Part shown: positions 61,036 through 64,000 of the stretch, piece by piece | How positions within the stretch are numbered: position 1 is the first letter of the stretch | How the letters are laid out: each line of letters opens with the position of its first letter | Assembly: GCA_039196965.1 (NCBI GenBank) | Contig: JBCCUK010000005.1 | Coordinates: 1 to 64,000, forward strand | Source of the DNA: CALLCD01 sp039196965 | Lineage (GTDB): Bacteria; Pseudomonadota; Alphaproteobacteria; Caulobacterales; Hyphomonadaceae | Length of the DNA stretch: 64,000 nucleotides | Direction of reading: 5' to 3' | The notes under the pieces: model-generated | Databases searched by the model: none | Told to the model about the DNA's origin: nothing | The model's input: only the letters and a program-made list of their open reading frames with translations | Made by a program: the position numbers and the translations under genes

Positions 61036-64000
61036 GCGGCGGCTCCCTCCTCAAGGCTGAGGCCTTCCACGCGGTCCTCAAGTTCGTCTCCAGCCCTTTG
61101 AAGGGCTTCCAGCGTTTCTGGATCTGGTGTCCAGTATTTACGGTGGCAGGCTTCGAGCAGTCGGCCTGCAAGTTTTGCCGATGATTTTGGATTTAGTTCT
61201 GAGAGCTTTCGGCGCATATTTTCGTCGAGGATGAAAGTCTCGCCAACACGCTGATAAACCCAGGGATCCACTTGGCCGGTGGTTGCGGACCACCCCATCG
61301 TATTGGTTACTTGCGCCTCGATCTGGCGGACACCTTCATATCCGTGGCGAAGCATTCCTTCATACCATTTCGGATTCAGCGTGCGGGTGCGGCTCTCAAG
61401 AGCAACCTGTTCGTTGAGCGTACGGACGACACCGTCTCCTGTCGTCTGGTCGCCTATATAGACTTGCGGCATCGAACCACTGGTTTGTTTTACCGCTTGG
61501 GAGACGCCGCCAAGTGTATCGAAATAATGGTCTATCGTTGTCAGTCCGAGTTCAACTGATTCAAGATTTTGATAGGCAAGGTCGACGTCGCCCAAAATGC
61601 TGCTGAGCAATTCCGGTTGGGCCGTCGCTTCCCCTTTAGATCCGTATGCAAAGCATTTGCGATTGGAGTAGACCTCTGCAAGTTCATCTTCATCATTCCA
61701 GCACCCCGCATCGACGAGCTGGTTGACGTTTGCACCATAGGCACCTTCGGCATTCGAGAACACGCGCAATGCTGCTGTTTCCAGATCACACTCCTGAGAC
61801 TCTTGATAGGCAATGGCATGCTTGCGGATGAAATTCTGCTCTTCGGGCTCATCCGCCTTGGCGGCGAGGAGAGCGGCCTCTGCCAGCAATTGTGCTTGGA
61901 GGGGCAACAAATCCCGGAAGATACCCGAGAGCGTTGCGATGACGTCTATGCGCGGCCGCCCGAGTTCGCTTAGCGGAATCAGTTCAGCCCCGGCAAGCCT
62001 TCCATAACTGTCGAACCGTGGTTGCGCACCCATCAGAGCGAGTGCCTGGGCAAGCTGCGATCCTTCGCTTTTGAGGTTGTCCGTACCCCACAAAACCAGT
62101 GCGATCGATTCCGGCAGAGTGCCAGTATCATCGAGGTGACGCTGGATAAGCCTTTCCGCTTGCAGTGCGCCGTCGCGGACGGCGAAAGCAGTTGGGATGC
62201 GGCAGGGGTCAAGGCCATGAATGTTCCGGCCCGTTGGCAGAATGGCAGGGGTGCGAATGAGGTCCCCGCCTGGAACGGGCTGGATAAATTGTCCGTCGAG
62301 CGCGCGCACTAGCCCTTCCAATTCCCGGTTACGTAGCAAGAGCTGATTGATCTCGTCATAGTGGTCGAGCGCTTCAGCGCGCTCTGGGGCCACCTTCGCG
62401 GCTGTAAGCCGATCACCGTCGATAATTGCTTCAAGTGCTTCCATAGGAAGCGGTGGGCCATCGTCGCCGGGTGGCATGGCGCTCATAAGCTCAAGGCGCT
62501 CGTTTCTGCTCGGAGCATTTCCGGCGACATGCAAACCGTGTGGAATAAGAGATTCTTCCAGCTCGGTAAGGTCCACGATCAAGCCCGATATAAAGGTGTC
62601 GCTGTCCTGGTCAGCAGTGACGTCGAGGTCGAGTGCTTCAGCTTGTGCACGGATTGTCTCCAGAAGTCTCATCCGCGCCGCTGCATCCGTGCTGGGCATG
62701 GAGCGCCACTGGTTGACAGACTCCTTGAGGTCCTCAAATCCCTTATAGAGCCCTGCCTTGACCACAGGCGGGGTGAGGTAGCTCACTGTCGTTGCCGCGC
62801 TCCGCCGTTTGGCAATTGATGCTTCGGATGAGTTATTTGCGGCGTAGAAATATATATTCGGTAGATCATCGATCAGATAATCCGGCCAGCACTCTGAACT
62901 CAGGCCCACATGTTTTCCAGGCATGAATTCAAGTGCGCCATGGGTGCCGAAATGTAATACGGCGTCGGCGTTAAACTCTTCGCGCAGCCAGCGATAATAG
63001 GCGCAGAATGCGTGGGTCGGTGCAAATCCTGATTCGAAGAGAAGGCGCATTGGATCGCCTTCGTATCCAAATGCGGGCTGTATCCCGATAAAGATGTTTC
63101 CGAGCCGGCACCCAAGAATTTCAATTGAACGACCGCGCGCTTGCTGCCTGCCCGGAGCGGGGCCCCATTGCGCTTCAATCTCCGGAAGACGGATCTCGCG
63201 GCGCACATGATCGTCGATATCCACATGATCGAATACTCTTGCATCGGACGTGATCTGATCTCCGAGAACCATGGCGCGTAGTTCTTCTGCAGACCGCGGA
63301 CACTCCAGTGTGTATCCCTCGGCCTTCAGAGCACGGAGAGTATTATGAAGCGACTGGAAAACATCGAGATAGGCAGCGGTGCCGACTGCCCCGCCATTCG
63401 GGGGAAAGTTGAATAATGTAATGGCGACCCGCCTGTCACGCGGCGGTGTCTGTCTCAATTCGACAAGGCGTCTTACCCGTCGTGCCAGCATATCTGCGCG
63501 GTCTTTGCAGGGATACATTTTCAGGGTACCGGCCATGTCGGGGTCTTGTGACCGGGCTCCGAAAACCATTGGCCCGGTCGCTCCGTCGAGTTCGGGTATT
63601 GCAACCATCAAGGTCGCTTCTATTGGTGTCAGGCCCTGCGGGTTTTCATTCCATTCTTCACGGGTTTGAAACTCGACGGCCTGGCAGGACAAATAAGGGA
63701 CATTCAGCTCGCCCAGCATCTCGGCGGCTGCAGCTGCATCATTGTATGCCGGTCCTCCCACTAAGGAGAACCCGGTGAGTGACACAACCGCATCAACGAT
63801 CGGTTTGCCGTCTTTCATAAAGTGATCTTCTACGGCCTGCCGCGCATCGAGCCCGCTCGCAAATGCCGGAATTGTGCGCATGCCGAGGTTCTCAAGCGCG
63901 CTAATCACACCATCGTAGTGGCCCGTATCCTTGGAGAGAATATAGGAGCGCAAGAGTAGCAGGCCGACCGTCGGGCGTTGACTGCGGGCGAGGGGTAGCT
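61032..64000 (-). CDS. bchH: magnesium chelatase subunit H (5' end beyond window)
   Basis: The large porphyrin-binding subunit that inserts Mg into protoporphyrin IX with BchI and BchD. About 989 C-terminal residues are visible of an expected 1190-1250. The frame stays open to the window edge and reads RPTVGLLLLRSYILSKDTGHYDGVI there, which matches the family, so an internal TTG near 63953 is not the start. FGTHGALEFMPGKHVGLS near 310 of the visible part is the signature, and VTNTMGWSATTGQVDPWVYQ appears near the C-terminus. It is first among the visible operon genes. Confidence 0.96.
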   Translation of the reverse strand, partial: LPLARSQRPTVGLLLLRSYILSKDTGHYDGVISALENLGMRTIPAFASGLDARQAVEDHFMKDGKPIVDAVVSLTGFSLVGGPAYNDAAAAAEMLGELNVPYLSCQAVEFQTREEWNENPQGLTPIEATLMVAIPELDGATGPMVFGARSQDPDMAGTLKMYPCKDRADMLARRVRRLVELRQTPPRDRRVAITLFNFPPNGGAVGTAAYLDVFQSLHNTLRALKAEGYTLECPRSAEELRAMVLGDQITSDARVFDHVDIDDHVRREIRLPEIEAQWGPAPGRQQARGRSIEILGCRLGNIFIGIQPAFGYEGDPMRLLFESGFAPTHAFCAYYRWLREEFNADAVLHFGTHGALEFMPGKHVGLSSECWPDYLIDDLPNIYFYAANNSSEASIAKRRSAATTVSYLTPPVVKAGLYKGFEDLKESVNQWRSMPSTDAAARMRLLETIRAQAEALDLDVTADQDSDTFISGLIVDLTELEESLIPHGLHVAGNAPSRNERLELMSAMPPGDDGPPLPMEALEAIIDGDRLTAAKVAPERAEALDHYDEINQLLLRNRELEGLVRALDGQFIQPVPGGDLIRTPAILPTGRNIHGLDPCRIPTAFAVRDGALQAERLIQRHLDDTGTLPESIALVLWGTDNLKSEGSQLAQALALMGAQPRFDSYGRLAGAELIPLSELGRPRIDVIATLSGIFRDLLPLQAQLLAEAALLAAKADEPEEQNFIRKHAIAYQESQECDLETAALRVFSNAEGAYGANVNQLVDAGCWNDEDELAEVYSNRKCFAYGSKGEATAQPELLSSILGDVDLAYQNLESVELGLTTIDHYFDTLGGVSQAVKQTSGSMPQVYIGDQTTGDGVVRTLNEQVALESRTRTLNPKWYEGMLRHGYEGVRQIEAQVTNTMGWSATTGQVDPWVYQRVGETFILDENMRRKLSELNPKSSAKLAGRLLEACHRKYWTPDPETLEALQRAGDELEDRVEGLSLEEGAAA

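Noticed and set aside
63951..63953. TTG start for bchH at 63953
   Set aside because: The frame stays open and conserved (PTVGLLLLRSY) to the window edge, so the real start lies outside.
1..64000. tRNA, rRNA, CRISPR arrays, insertion sequences, prophage and integrase genes
   Set aside because: I looked for cloverleaf-like 3' ends, direct-repeat spacing patterns and transposase or integrase motifs and found none that I could support.

Overview
The window comes from an alphaproteobacterium that makes bacteriochlorophyll. Its right end (52606-64000) is the puh/bch half of a photosynthesis gene cluster. The oxygen-dependent cyclase acsF and an ALA synthase-type hemA point to an aerobic or facultative phototroph. 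The hemC-hemD-Mic60-hemY block, the divergent bolA/J-domain pair, TonB receptors and many secreted lipoprotein hydrolases suggest a marine lineage near Hyphomonadaceae or Parvularculaceae. That placement is inference; no rRNA gene is present.

Layout. 1-8870: an XRE regulator, a repeat-bearing spacer, an alpha/beta hydrolase, a TadG-like pilus protein, an S9 peptidase, a lipoprotein, a DUF3179 protein and small membrane proteins. 8981-16879: hydroxybutyrate dehydrogenase, a DUF350 protein, a trypsin-like protease, pyrF, a sulfotransferase, a CE2-like esterase that has lost its nucleophile, yciI-gpsA, and a TetR gene with a 38-aa ORF. 16901-22512: tsaD diverging from hemC-hemD, then Mic60 and hemY. 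22513-27386: TonB receptor and small envelope proteins. 27415-34235 (minus): prs, pgeF, mesaconyl-CoA hydratase, ArsC, carboxylesterase and a CitE-like lyase. 34292-40400: GNAT, bolA, J-domain protein, a TetR gene with two perfect operators facing a two-gene membrane operon, mltG-yicC-gmk, and a GFA protein. 40527-43752: M28 peptidase, a repeat-bearing spacer and an AraC regulator.

43991-47710 holds the most unusual system. A 42-residue peptide ends in KRRKKWWRWWW and has a good ribosome binding site. A strong terminator follows it, then an HExxH putative peptide-modification protein, a MOP-family flippase joined to it by a TGATG overlap, and an ATP-grasp enzyme. I read this as a candidate ribosomally made, post-translationally modified peptide (RiPP) pathway of a layout I do not recognise. 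A Trp-codon attenuator is the main alternative reading of the peptide.

47760-52438 holds a molybdenum hydroxylase (fused FeS and Mo subunits plus a FAD subunit) with a methyltransferase-like membrane protein, and a divergent SCP2 protein. The photosynthesis operon then runs leftward as bchH (cut by the window edge), bchL, bchM, lhaA, puhA, puhB, puhC, a conserved 97-aa protein, acsF, puhE and hemA. Its genes are mostly coupled by 1-4 nt overlaps, so precursor supply (HemA), Mg insertion (BchH), methylation (BchM), ring closure (AcsF), reduction (BchL) and reaction-centre assembly (Puh/LhaA) appear to be co-expressed.
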